DNA from: Paramyrothecium sp. XJ0827
Lineage: Eukaryota > Ascomycota > Sordariomycetes > Hypocreales > Stachybotryaceae
DNA: 64,000 nucleotides
Direction: 5' to 3'
NCBI GenBank assembly: GCA_020881915.1
Contig: JAJFPB010000008.1
Location: forward strand, 620,001 to 684,000
Part shown: positions 31,154-43,480 of the stretch, piece after piece
Numbering within the stretch: the stretch's first letter is position 1
Layout: each line of letters begins with the position of its first letter
Made by a program: the position numbers and the translations under genes
Notes under the pieces: generated by a model
The model's input: only the letters and a program-made list of their open reading frames with translations
Databases searched by the model: none
What the model was told of the DNA's origin: nothing

Positions 31154-33468
31154 TTATACCCCAAATTCAATAACATGCGGTAGCGTCTCCGTTACATGGC
31201 TAAGTAGTTCTTTCTGGCGTTCACCAATTCCAAAATTCAGAGATTCAAAGTCCGGAATAGCACCATGAAGAGCACCAAAGTCGGTCGCATCCAAAAGCTG
31301 TTCGAGATTGAAGGCAGCAGGCACTTCAATTTCTGTAGAATGCAACCATGAAAGCTCAAGATCGGTATCCGGAACTGCTAAAATGTCGTTCAAAGGGGCC
31401 TCCCCAGCATCCTGCTCCAAATGCCCCGCCTGGGTAACATTGCGCTGACGCGATGACCAGAACTCACCAAAGAGTGTCTGAATAGCATCGTTGACTGCCT
31501 CTACCACTTGAGATTTAGGGATAGCTTCGCTTAGTGGAAAATCCTGCTCTAATGTGGTTTGTAGAAGAACAGAGAGTCTGGACTTGAGAAAGCCAACGAG
31601 CTCAGAACTAGGAGGCTCATTCTCGGTAGCTATGTTCGATGGCTCCCAATCTAGGCATTGTCAGCTCTGAACTTTGCACTCGTAAACTTTCGATGGCGCA
31701 CTCACATAAGCATGGCAGGTCTTCGACATTGATATTGGGCCATAGGATGGTGTAGATACGCTGACATTTCTCAGTCTCAGTTGAGCCGAGGCTTTTCTTG
31801 CATTTGAGAAGCCTCAGCTGGTCTGCATTGATACCCTGCGATGGACGTTTTGCTTTCTTTGGGCATGGATCGTCTGATCTCTGGTGCTCGATGAGAAGGT
31901 CCAAACTGTCAAACGTCTCGTAGCATCTATTGCAGGTCTCCTTCCCGAGATGTCTTCTATATAGGTGCTCCCTTCGCATTGCGTTAACAGGTTTTACCAC
32001 AAGATGTACCAGCACTTACTTGAGTCTGCTAGTGTTCGGCCAGCTCCCCAGACAATTCTTGTGATGCATGTAGATCCAGGGAAACATCTTTAGAAATGGA
32101 CACGCAAACTTTATAGGTTCCCTTTTCGCCTTTTTGGAGGATCCTGGTAAACACGGAGGTTGTCCACCATCTTCGGAGTCTTCATTTGATCTTCCCTTGT
32201 CGCTTCGTCTTCTTTTGAGACCTTTTTGCCCGTCAGCACCATGGGAACTGTCACTATTCTTGTTAGGGCTTTTTGAGCCCGAGCTCCCTGTATTCGAAGA
32301 TCCGGGTCCTTCATCATCACAACATGGCTTGGATTCGGGCAAAGAATGGGTCTGTGGCCAAATGGAAAGCCAGTTATTGACTGCCACCAGTATGTTGGAA
32401 ATTGTTGTCCTCCGGTCTATGATGTTCTTGTCGGTGAAATCTTTGTCATCCATAGCTTGTAAAAACGATAGAAGATCAACCGGGTCATCCGTACGCTGAT
32501 GGTCATCTTCTCCACCCGACGCAGTTACTTGTACGTGATGTTCTAGAGACCCAGTGCTTACATCCCTACCTATGAGGGCTGGGGGCTTTTCATGCTGGTG
32601 GTCTGCAAAGTGTTAGAAGGTTGTACGTACGTTACTCTGCAATATGGCTACTCACATGGGGATGGAACAGGTTGGGCATGGGGAAAGAGTATCTGGTATA
32701 TCGCATTCCATCTCTCAATCTCACTACCGGTGTGAGATACTTCTTCGATCTGTAAAGTTTGCACAGTACTCATTTTACAACAATTAAAGCGGCCCTTTTC
32801 ACACATGACAGGACGCCGCTGGTGAGATTCCAATGCGCGTGGAGTTCCGAAGTCTTTTGTACAACGCATACACTCTCCAGGACGCCGTTCGTGGTCGCGT
32901 AACAGATGCAATCTGGCATGAAGTTAGCTCACAATGCTAAAGTTGCAATAAACCAAGCCTATGCCTTGGTTTATAACCAGATCTTGCAATGAAATTCGCC
33001 AAAAAGTACTCACTTAACATCGACGATTCTCTTTAGCTTGTGCCGTTTCATCGATTTGCATTGTTGGGGTTCAAACACGTAGAAGGGACAGGCCCAGTGG
33101 TTGGCCAGCGGCGGACCGAAGGGTGGTTTATCGTTGCCGCCGGCATCGTTGTCATCCCTCCTGTCACCAGGGTCACCGGTGGATGAGGCCTTCCCTTTAG
33201 AATTTCGGTTCTCATTAGGACGGGAGCCCGAAGCAGCTTTCTGTTGTCCATCGTTAGGCTTATATTGATTTGGGCAATTTTCCGACGCAGTTGATCCGAG
33301 TTGATGGGATTTGAGCAGGGCGTAAAACCTGCCCGCGAGGCTGCCCAGTAGACTGTTTGCGCCTGTTATCAGGGTTTGCAGAGAATTGTCAAGCTCAGGA
33401 TAGGCTGCAGTGCGCTTAAAACGGGAATGTGGAGCGATTTGCAGTGAAGCATCGCAAACAGCCGTCAT
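31154..33468 (-). CDS. Protein with two tandem Cys/His zinc-binding modules (uncharacterised fungal C2H2-like family)
   Basis: Function unknown; probably nuclear. Exons 33468-33014, 32912-32656, 32602-32020, 31971-31706 and 31650-31154 give 685 residues with all phases consistent. Module 1 (about 124-238) reads ACPFYV, then C, KRH, KLHLLRDH, then CMRC...F...LESHQRRPVMC, ending in WNAIYQILFPHAQPVPSPY. Module 2 (about 403-521) reads ACPFLK, then RLKEHLYRRH, CNRCYETFDS, LLIEHQRSDDPC, and RIYTILWPN...LPCLY. Single-module members of this family are common in Pezizomycotina; two copies in one chain are unusual to me. A basic linker (KRRRSDK, KKAKRE) looks like a nuclear signal, and the last 160 residues are acidic and poorly conserved. 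The start ATG at 33468 is chosen over an upstream TTG. Confidence 0.75.
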
Positions 33469-36256
33469 CTTTGATACCAAGACAATACGTCGCGCCAGGA
33501 AAGGAAATACTTCTTAATATACGCACATATAAAGAGAGAGAAGAACAAAGCACGAGGAAGAGGAACACCAAGGAAAAGACGAGCCACTGGTGTTTCACCC
33601 GACAGGGTGTCTTGCTTATATAGGCGGTCAAGGTGGCGCAGGAGAAGCATTGCGCAGCTGCGCAATGTCAATTTTGCACTTTTACCTCATTGGGTGTAAA
33701 CATCCGAATCATGGCGCATGGTGGTTTCATACCTACTGTCGATTTGCCAACCTCGCGTTCGCACCTTCGCGAAACCTCCTTTGATAGGAGGAAACACACA
33801 CCATGATACTTCGATGCAAAGTGGTCGTGAATTCGTCGTGCACTTGTTCAGCCTCTCTGTCGATGCTGAGTACAGCGCCATGCTCGGGGCGTTGTTCGAT
33901 GCTCCCAGTTCAAAATCCTGCAGTCCTCTCAGACAGTGCGTGAAAGCCCAATGCAGGACATGAATCGAGATAGGTCCTACATTGGGAGAATACCGCGAGC
34001 GTAACCTCATTGCACATTTAGGAAGAGAGTGATATCAACCAACAGCTACAACGTACCGGGAGGCTGTAGGATAAGGAAATCATGTGATGGTGATCAAGTT
34101 TGCGGGTGATGACCTCTTGTTTTTATGAGCATGAAAATACCACCTTGGGAGCCTGCTTCTGTGAATTGATGTATTGCCAGTGTTACAGCTGGCCCGTGTT
34201 AGAAAAAGCTACTATACAATCTCCCAAGAAGGATTTATAGACGAACTTGGGCGAGCTATGGAGTTCAGGCACACCAGCACCCGAGTGCTACCTATTGGAA
34301 AGCCTGTTCTTACACTTCTGGGAACTAGTCTGGTCTCTCGTGCAGTCTTTCATGTGGTTGTCCCAAAGTTGGTAAACTAGTTGACACACTCGGTAAACAA
34401 TCATCCCCAGATACAAGGCAAATGTTCCGGCGTGTTCAATCACGGGCTAGTTGGCATTGCTCGAGGAGATCAGTGTAACGTGTGTCTAGTCGGTGAATAC
34501 AGAGCCCACCTCTCACACAGAGAGCAAGTAGTAAGTCTCCACAGCGTTATAGCATGCGGTTCTCCCATCTAGTCATTGAGCTGGCCCTTGGAGCTACAAT
34601 TTGATCTGATTTCGAGGCTTCATCACACGTTGGTGTCGGTCATCAGTAGTGCCTCAGTAGTCAAGGCGATGTCTTTGGAATGAACGACATCTCGTGACGG
34701 ACTCGATGTCATTAAGCCTCTTTCAAGCCTCCGTAAACCCTTTCCGCGGTGACATAATTACTGTATGACATAGCTCGAGGCTGAGAATCAATCAAAACGA
34801 TCCTCAACAATCAGCTTAACCATGGATTTGATCACTTTTGCAGCCCTAGCACAGAAGCCTTTGCGCTGTTATGAGTGCCATCAAACTGCTTGTGCCATCT
34901 TTTGACTTGTTGTTCAGCGAGACACATCCCCACTGTCGATCAAGACTCCATGAGTCCTTCGAGAAACTCTCAAGCATGCTTCAATCAAGCTATTGCCCCT
35001 GAATGATGGCTTCACCTGTCACAAGAGGTAGCATGTTCGATCGTTCGTTCAAAAGCTTATCGAATCAAACCCCGATGAGAATGTAACCATCTCATCTCCT
35101 CTCCATATTTCGCCTTCGCCTTCGCCTTTCGCCACATCCGCAACCCGTAATGATCATCCCGTACCCTCCAATGAGAGGTTGGCGCCATGTCGATGGCTAG
35201 CCGGCGATGCCTCTGCCGGGTCCTTGAACCGATCTGGAACGCTGATCCAGACTTGCGAGATGCTGCGCCCAGCCGCGACTGACGTGCATAAAAATGCATA
35301 TGGAAATGGGTCTCCCAACAATCCAGTGATGGGAGGCGCAGTCGCCGCGGGATTTGTAAGGCACACCACCACGTATTGCCCAACAAATTTGGCGGCCGCC
35401 GCAATCAACCGTTATGTTTGAAGCAGGTTGATCTTGGAAAACACTGGTAGTTCTGGTAAACGTATGTCCCATCGTGAACGCGGCGCCTCGACCCAATCAC
35501 ATTGTTCGTATGGTAGTGATAGCACATTCACCATGTCGTACTTTTGACACGAGGGAACGGAGCCAATAGTCTCCGTGCAAGATATGGAGGGGGTTTGGCA
35601 CGACTTATTTGACTCTTCTAAACCAGTTGCTGCTAAGACTCTATACCGGCGCAGGAGATCTTTTGACATCTTACTCAGAGTATCGGTTACTTCATATGCA
35701 GGTGCCTGTGAATCTCAAGAGATACAGGCATCCTCAAAGAGGGCCATACTCGGTGCGTTGTCAACCCCTTTCAAGTCCCGACGGATTTATATCCGTGACT
35801 CGAACTTACCATTGCTGGGAGATGCTCGTTGAGAAACATACAGAAAGGGGGTCACGCGCCGGTCTTGCTGAGGCGATGCTTTTGAAAACCCGTTACTTCG
35901 AAGGTGTGATGCCGTAGTTTGCCGGGCACCGGGAGCCAATGTGCACAACATCCTACATGAGTGAATTGGTAACACATTGACTGGCGTCTCACCCGGGTGA
36001 TTATCCTCTCGAGACCGATTGGAAGTCATCCCGCCTTCTTATCATAAGTACGGACATGGTATTGGCTCAAGCAAACACACGTTCTTCTCGCCGATGTCCC
36101 ATTGCATACCGAAGGGAGCATTGAACTTCGAGTCCGACCTCTGTCTTGATTCACCATCCGAGCTCAGTCGCAAGCGCTTGTCGGCATCGTGGACAGGAAG
36201 GCCATCAGATAAGAGCGCGGAGCCAATAATCGAGCGCATCTGGCCCTGGGCATGCA

Positions 36257-36718
36257 GTGCCACGGCAACCCTTCCTCTCTAGATGGAACCGCTCAGCAGC
36301 ATGCATGGAACACCTCCCGATGCACATCGCCCCTTCTAGGTTCCATGTACGAATATGCAGCAGTTCGGAGAGGGGCCCAATGAGTAACGATATCAATTCC
36401 CCTCAAAATATGCAATGCTACGATGATAACGGGCTTGGATGTGACAGAGGGTGCGTCTCTCTCAACTTACATTGTCAAGGATGCAGCTACCCTGCGCATT
36501 ATTACTCTGGTTACGATTGGTGGCGAGGGAATGATCTATCACCAGGATGTGTTAAAGAAGGGAGCAGGGCCTGGGCCGATGAGACCAATGCACCATCAAA
36601 GTGAACGTTACTCGAACGGTCAAAGCTCCGTAACGATGTCCCGGACTTCATCTCCAACAACGGGTATCTCTTCGTCTTGTGGCTCAAATACAAGTGGGAA
36701 CTTGCTAGGTCTTGCTAG
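36257..36718 (+). pseudogene. Possible decayed coding segment
   Basis: One frame stays open for 153 codons except for a single TGA at 36602-36604, and its translation after the stop (NDVPDFISNNGYLFVLWLK) looks like real protein. The preceding part is Cys/Trp/Tyr-rich (GCDRGCVSLNLHCQGCSY). I cannot assign a family, and chance is a fair alternative. Confidence 0.2.
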
Positions 36719-39700
36719 CAGGACCAGGCAGACCGAAAGGTGCACTGCCCAGCAACTCTGCTTCATTGTGTATTAGATGCAAACCCTGCAGCGACGGACT
36801 ATGCCTCGTCACGGAAGGACCCCGAAAGTCGTCTTTTCCTTCATCTGCCCTTGCGGTGATTTTTGCCATGGAAACCGGGCTGTGGGGGTCTTTGGATTGC
36901 GCCATATAGCGGAACCTACAGGTAATGTAGAATAAAAATTTTCTCTCTTCTCAGGTTGAACGATCCGGTATGTAGATGCAAAACAATGCTTTGCATGGCT
37001 CCTAGAGGGTTGAGCCGGGGTTGAGGCAGGTAAACCAAGCAGCATTCGTCGAGATGCTGGGGCAACTAGCCTCGACTGACTCAGTCTCGCCATCAATGGG
37101 GTAGATTACCACTTCTCCCGTTTATGGAAGCTGGGAACAGCCTCACAGGAACAAATATATCCTCCAGCAACACATGATTGCGTCTAGAAGACGCAGAAGG
37201 ACGCAGAACAGAATGAGGCGTCAGTAGGGCAAGCCACCACGGCAGAGGCACCTCATGCCAGGGCAGAGGCGGTGGTCGATCATCCAACCATCCAACCACA
37301 TGTCCAGCGGCGAGCTCTGGAAGTAGCACTCGTCCTTCCAGCGATGCAGCCGTCAGCTGCGAGTTGTGTTGCATACAGGACCGCGAGGGGGATAGTGGCT
37401 GCTGCACCCCAAACGCCTAGACAGAGCCCGAAAGTGCCCAGGGTTTCGCTGTGCTGGAGGTGCAGATGCAGCTAGGTCGAGGAAGTAACCATAAAGATTC
37501 GGTTTGTTCGGCAGCCAATCCCGCGAGATGCGGTGCGGTCCGTCATGCACTGTAGTGCAGTTCTCGGCGCGTCTATACTTCATTGGCCTTGCGCATGGGC
37601 GGAACTTTTGCACAGGGAAATGCGGGGGTCAATTGCTCGCTTATCACGCAGACCCATGGCTGGGTTTGATAACGGTTCTTGGGCACTTGGGCGACCCCGG
37701 CGAGCGATATATGTGCCCCTGTTGGCTAGGGGCCAGTTAAGATCTTCGAGGTGTAGGGAGAAGTGGGTTGACCAAGTCGATTCACCTCGCGACATCTCGT
37801 AACTAGTCCGTCGGTGAGTGGAATGCAGAGCCCGACTGATATACGTTGTCGCCCGCGACCCACCACTCGACCCGTCCCCGTAGTTGCGACATTGATGCTT
37901 TGCCCCAGTGAAGTTTGGACCAGGCTGGACCGCAACCCATCGGATTCGTCTCGTGACTGGGAGGGGCGTGTTCTCAGTCAATGTCGTTGCCTCTATGTAC
38001 CGGAAAGTCTGGGGAAATGGGGTCGGCTCGCTCAGGACCATTGGCCCTGCACGTTTAAGGCACGCGATCAATCGCTTTCGGGGGACTGTATTACGTTTAG
38101 AAATTCAACCTCGGATTAAGGCGGTCAAAAGATAGCAACTTTGACCCTCTCGTTTTGCGGGGAAGCCCATCGTCGAGACGCTGTCGACTGTCTTGAAGAT
38201 GCTGACGCCAGGTGTCCGAGACTCCGGCCTTGGCTCCCAAAAGAGGAAGAGTTTCGTGCGCGTTTAGCCTCGACAAATGTCCAGGCCAGACGCAGGCCGC
38301 TAATGCATAATTGTAAAGAGATGATTATCGCTCCCTAGTCTCGAGTCCGCACTAGAATAACCTTACCTCGACACTTTCGAATTCGCTAACGATGGGTGGC
38401 CACCACCCGCTAGTCGAGCCGACCTGGGCGGAGGCTAATGATGCACGAAGCGGCAGTAGTGCTTCTGTGATTCGCTGTACAATCGTTCGGAGAACATCTG
38501 AGGGAGGTTAGTCAGCTGCCGACTAATGCAACAGAAGGCGACCGCTTGCAGGCACAGGTGAAGAATCACTACAAGGCTTGGCTAGCTGACTGGCCTCGCT
38601 ACCATCAAGATCTTGGGCAGCGGTCATGGAAGTTGCATGGACGATCACTCTCCCTCTGGGATTCTTCCAAGGAAGTGTGAGGTATTTGAAAGGCACGATT
38701 CTGTGTTCCATCGACAGTCAACAGCGGCATCCACCAAGGGATGTACAACACTGGTACGATGTTGGAACTATTGCTGTCGGTTAGTCCTCCTCGTGAAGCA
38801 AGGTGACCACGACAGCAGCGGATGACTCGTGCCTCAAGGCCAACCAAACCGATGCGGTTCACCTGGTGCGTTGCAATCAAGCCGCTTGTCGATCCTTAGA
38901 TGCAGGTGTCACTACCAAGTTTTGTAATGGAGCGAGCGTTTCCTACTTGCGTCCCCTTTGCGAGGTCAGAGTGTCCACTGAGATTAGCCGGGTCAAGATA
39001 TCGAGGACCAGCGAACAGATGCGTATTGCTTCTTGTCCAATTGCACGTATTCCTTCACACTCACGCTAGCTGGGAGACTGCGCTCTGGAAGATGCAGGCC
39101 CTGGTAAGCCCCTGCTAACAGTTCATCGACAAGCCAATCAACGGCTTGCAGGCGCAAGCAGTGAGATGAACCTCAACCATCTTATAAGGTTAGGGCTTGC
39201 TGGTAGGAGACGCTCGGCAACGGCGCTGATTGGCTGTGGGTTTGCCCAGGCACTAACTAGTCGTTCTATGCCAATTAGGGAAGGACTTTTGTACAGCGGG
39301 AGGCTTACGGAACAGGCAGATCGGTTTAACTGGTTGCCGGTCTTCTTGTCCTTCGGCCCTTTCATCGAGACGAGGTCGAGCTCGCGGAATCTCAGCAAGG
39401 GCCGGAGCGTCTCGTGCGGAAGCGCGTACGGGCGGCCTACTCACAGGGACTCTTGGCCCGCGCAACCTGCAAGTGATAAGTTAGTAAGTCTAGCCGCGAA
39501 GCAGACATGATCGCCAATTGCGTTGAAATGTCTTTGTTCGATGAGCTGGCCGAATGCAAAGTTCAGCCACGACGACGAGCGTGCCGTAGAATGGGATTCT
39601 CAGCGACTGTTCAGATGGCATTACCATTTTCGCCTCTCATCAAGCTGCCTGCTGCAGTCCTGCGTCATCTGAACATCCGAAGTTACGATGTTCCTTGGTT

Positions 39701-41273
39701 TGATTTCGGCTAATGCAACATGGTGCAAGGCAGTAAACAGGCAGGTCCATGGCATATGCTACCATTCTTAAAAAACCATAAGACAGGTTTGACGACTTAA
39801 CCATCATCTGCCTGTCGAGATCCCAGCGAGATCCAGGACCATCCATTAGCTGTGGTAATAATTAGACAACCAACAATGATGGCCCAAAGCCCGTTTGAGT
39901 GACAGATCATTGACCCCCACCATTCAGACCCGGCTGAAGGATCACCTCAAAACCCTTGATCGACATTTAGTTTCGATTCTCTACACCGAGGTGCTTGCGA
40001 CGGTTTGTTCAGTCACTGCTCGTCGGAAAGATTCCAACAGGAGGGTCGTTTGTTGTGTGCGTGCTGATATTTCAACGTTGATCACTGCCCTGTTGAAGGC
40101 TGCACGGCATGTTTTTTTTGCCGAGGGCGACCAACAAGTGGCAGACCAAAGATCTCCTGACAAGATCATGCAACCAAGGCTCTCTCACCTTCCAGCCATC
40201 TCCGCATCGGACGGACGGCCTTTCCAAACAATGCCGACCAGGGGTGACAGGGCAGAGCTTAGCGAGGTTGCATGATAGGCCCAAACCTTGGACCTTCGGC
40301 TTTGGTGACTATTCTGGTCTTGTGGCTGGATGCGGGACAGTCATCTAGTGCTAGGATCATCGGAGAAATTGACAAGGGTGATGGGGGCGAGTACATGAGG
40401 CGTCGCAGAGTACGGTAGGTTTCGTAGAATAGGTGTCGGAGACCGCCGAACCAAGGAATTGGGGAGATGAAGATTATCTTGGCAAAGCGCCGTCACCTTC
40501 ATAGCTGCACTTCTGATTCTTAGGCCGCGATCAAAAGGACGTGGATGGGATAACAAAAGTCACCACACTTCGCAGAGGACGAGAGGCGGCAGACACGGGA
40601 TGTCCTGGAGAACCTGTGGCTCATGAAGAGGGGGAGGCGGAAGAGGGGATGGATGTGTGGCGACGGCGGCTACTGCAATGCGCATGCTGCAGGCTGGATC
40701 CGGTTCGTTCGCGTACTAGCTCCTTGCTCTGCGAGACGATGGCACCTCAGAACCGTTTGCGGGAGATGGTCCACAATGATTGGTGGCAGGGGGAAGCCTA
40801 GATCAGATGATATCCACATTCGGGTGGGAATACAGCACAGCATCGCCCTCCTTTGGTGGGCTCGCCTTGCTCATTGCGTTTTCCTCCCCGTCGCCTCCTC
40901 GATCATAGACAGCTCAGCAACGCCTCGGCCACGTCTGTCGATGCATGGAGGAGGCGTTTTTTTGCCGTTGTAGAGCTCAGCTGAAACGTGTTGGGGACTC
41001 GGCGTACCTCATGTCCGCAGAGCAGAGGATTGCCCGGGCAGACGCCCCCACGAACGTACTTCTAGCTGCCCAGTTGATACCGAGGCAAATTTCAGAAGGT
41101 GAGGACAGGGGATTTGAGCTCGGTTGCATTGTGATGGTTGAGATTGAGGTGAGTGAAGAAGGACCCTTTGTCCGGACAAGGTGTTGTTTATGGTAAGGTG
41201 AGGAACGAAGCAAGCCACCTCGACCACATGCAGCACATCGAGGTACATTGGGAGGGAGGATGCCTGCACAAAA

Positions 41274-41322
41274 CCAAGGCAGGTTCCGAGGTACCTACAT
41301 GGCGCACCGAGCCAAGGCAGGT
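41274..41322 (+). repeat. Short direct repeat CCAAGGCAGGT
   Basis: Two copies of the 11-mer, at 41274-41284 and 41312-41322, each close to a GGTACCT motif. The GGTACCT word recurs widely in intergenic DNA of this window. Confidence 0.4.
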
Positions 41323-43480
41323 ACCTGAAAGTCGAACTTAAGTGGAAGGACGCATGGAAGCTCGTAGCGCGATCACCAGTGTTAGTGTTCTACGCTTGTG
41401 GCGGTGGCTGCCACACCAGATGCACGTCGCTCGATGCAGCTTTCTTACAGGTGTTGGCCTTCGGACATGTGAGACATCGTGCGAGAACTAACCTATGCAT
41501 AAGAGGCAGCCAGCGTGCCCGGGAACCTGTGATTGTGCGAAGGCATGAACCGTGAACAGTTTAGAGCGAGGATTGCCTATCGGTGGCATAGCAGATAGCA
41601 GTACCATTACGTTGCTTGGTGCAGCCTGCGTGGGGTGACTGGTCAAGGGTACGATTCTAAGTTTTGCAACCGTAGCATGGTTATTGGTGCAGCACCTGAT
41701 GCTGTCTAAGGTATTGCCCGACTGACATGGTCATGTATCCTCGCCAATGGCACTTCCTTGGACACATTCGAGTTCCGCCCACGGACGACTCTGTCCTGCG
41801 TCATGCTGCCCAAGTCCCTCCCACAAGGCAGAAGTTCCAGGGGTAAAACGCCGGTGGGCTGCCAAGGACGTTCCGGTGGTTCACCACGGAGGAACAACGA
41901 GGGGAGCATGGCTGGACGAACAAAAAGCCGGAAGAATTGAATGGGAGAGGGGATTAGTCGGCTCTTAGACGCTCGAAGGGCTAGACGACGAACATGTGGA
42001 CGGCTTGTCAGCCGAGGCCGAAACCCCTGGCAGAACATTAATATACGGTAGTTGGGTGTACTATACCTCAAGATCAATACGTGGGCGACTAGGCTCGTGT
42101 TCCAATGCACGGGAGTGCAATTTCCACGACACGACCAGAGCTAGCACTGCATGCCCAGAATGTCGGTTGCGCATCCAGAGTACCGTAGCGATGGATGGGT
42201 TGATCCAGGACCGCCGTGCTGGTTTTCTGACGTGAGGTGCATGAGTGCCAAATCTCGGGCTCCTGTGCTTGTCACTGGCGCAGCGTTCCCGCGTTGTCGC
42301 CGAAGAACGGGGACCACGGACGTGGTCATTGCTTTGAGGCAATCTTATTTTAATGTGCATTTGCACGACTGCGTTGAAGCCCTCATCGCTAATACCGACG
42401 GAGGCGCTGCTGACTGATGGGCGTCCCTGGGACTTGAGTACGAGGGATGGGGCCATTGGGGGCTCTTCGGCAGATGGCCCTTGACGAGGGATTAGAGGAT
42501 TGCGCCATGACCGGCTCGTCCTCAGAATTACTCCATCATAGATATCAAGCACGTCTTGTACGCTGTTAGCGCCGAATGTGGTCAGGGCAGCCGAGTGTGG
42601 GTTCACGGTTTTTTTGGTGAGGTGGGTTTTGCAAAAGATCCCGGCGCTGCGTGCAGCAGAAGTTGCTGTAGGTCCGGCTTTTAGGGCTTTTGAATCTGCA
42701 TGCGACCCCGGTGCTGGCTCAGTGCCTTAGGCTGTGAGCCTCGAGCCCCTAGCCCCTAAAGGTAGAGCCTGACAAAGGTCCGCTAAGGTAAGGTCGAACG
42801 AGGGGCGATGTGCGGCAAGTGCTGCCCTAGCACTAGCACTTATCGCCGCCGGGGTGAGGTGCCTCCTGGCCAATGAACCGAACGGCGCGCTAATCATAAG
42901 GTAAGGTAGTCCGATAGGTACCTTAAGCTTACCTCGAACCTATTACCGTTACACCTTAGCACAACAACACCAGTGCACGCTACAAGGAACACCTCAGAAG
43001 GGGGCGCCTGCCCAGTGACGCCCTCCCGCTGGTCCGTTCTAGCATGTGAGTGGCGTCGCGGGAGATTTCGTCGGTGGCTTGTACCGACCTTGACCCCCAA
43101 CCTTTCGACGCTTCGATGGGTGCGGTCACTTGCTGTGCCGTCCACCAAACCGCCTGCCGCCCACACCCTCTTTCTCTCCCGTCTCCGTTGCAATCCTGTC
43201 GTCCTCCCCAGAGTCACAGCCGGCAATCTACGAGCACAGCCTGCGGGAACGAGCGGGAGTCCACGTCTCTGACAAGAGGAATGAAGGGCCACAGAGGACA
43301 AGCAAGCGTCCATCAGAATAGCCTGTGAAAGCGGACTTGACCGATATCCCAAAACGTTTTACTCGCCGCAGAGCACAGATGAGCGTTCTCCATCGCCTTC
43401 TAGGCACGGTCCTCAAGGGCCAACGTGCGCGTGCCTCAACGTAGCTGGCGCTCTTCTGACTGATCGCACCTCCTTCTGTC

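Larger units (their letters stand above)
33469..43480. other. 10 kb gene-poor region
   Basis: No intact recognisable gene on either strand. Frames are short (mostly under 130 codons), many lack an ATG, and neighbours cannot be joined by plausible splice sites into a known family. Base composition looks balanced and CpG is not depleted, so it is not obviously RIP-mutated. Possible decayed coding at 36257-36718 is given separately. I saw no terminal inverted repeats, LTRs, tRNA or 5S rRNA. Confidence 0.5.

Noticed and set aside
42061..42606. 181-codon minus-strand frame in the gene-poor region
   Set aside because: Opens at GTG, no domain-like blocks, no splice-supported extension.
34000..43000. 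Transposon in the gene-poor region
   Set aside because: No transposase, reverse transcriptase or terminal repeat could be recognised by eye. A repeat-library search would be decisive.
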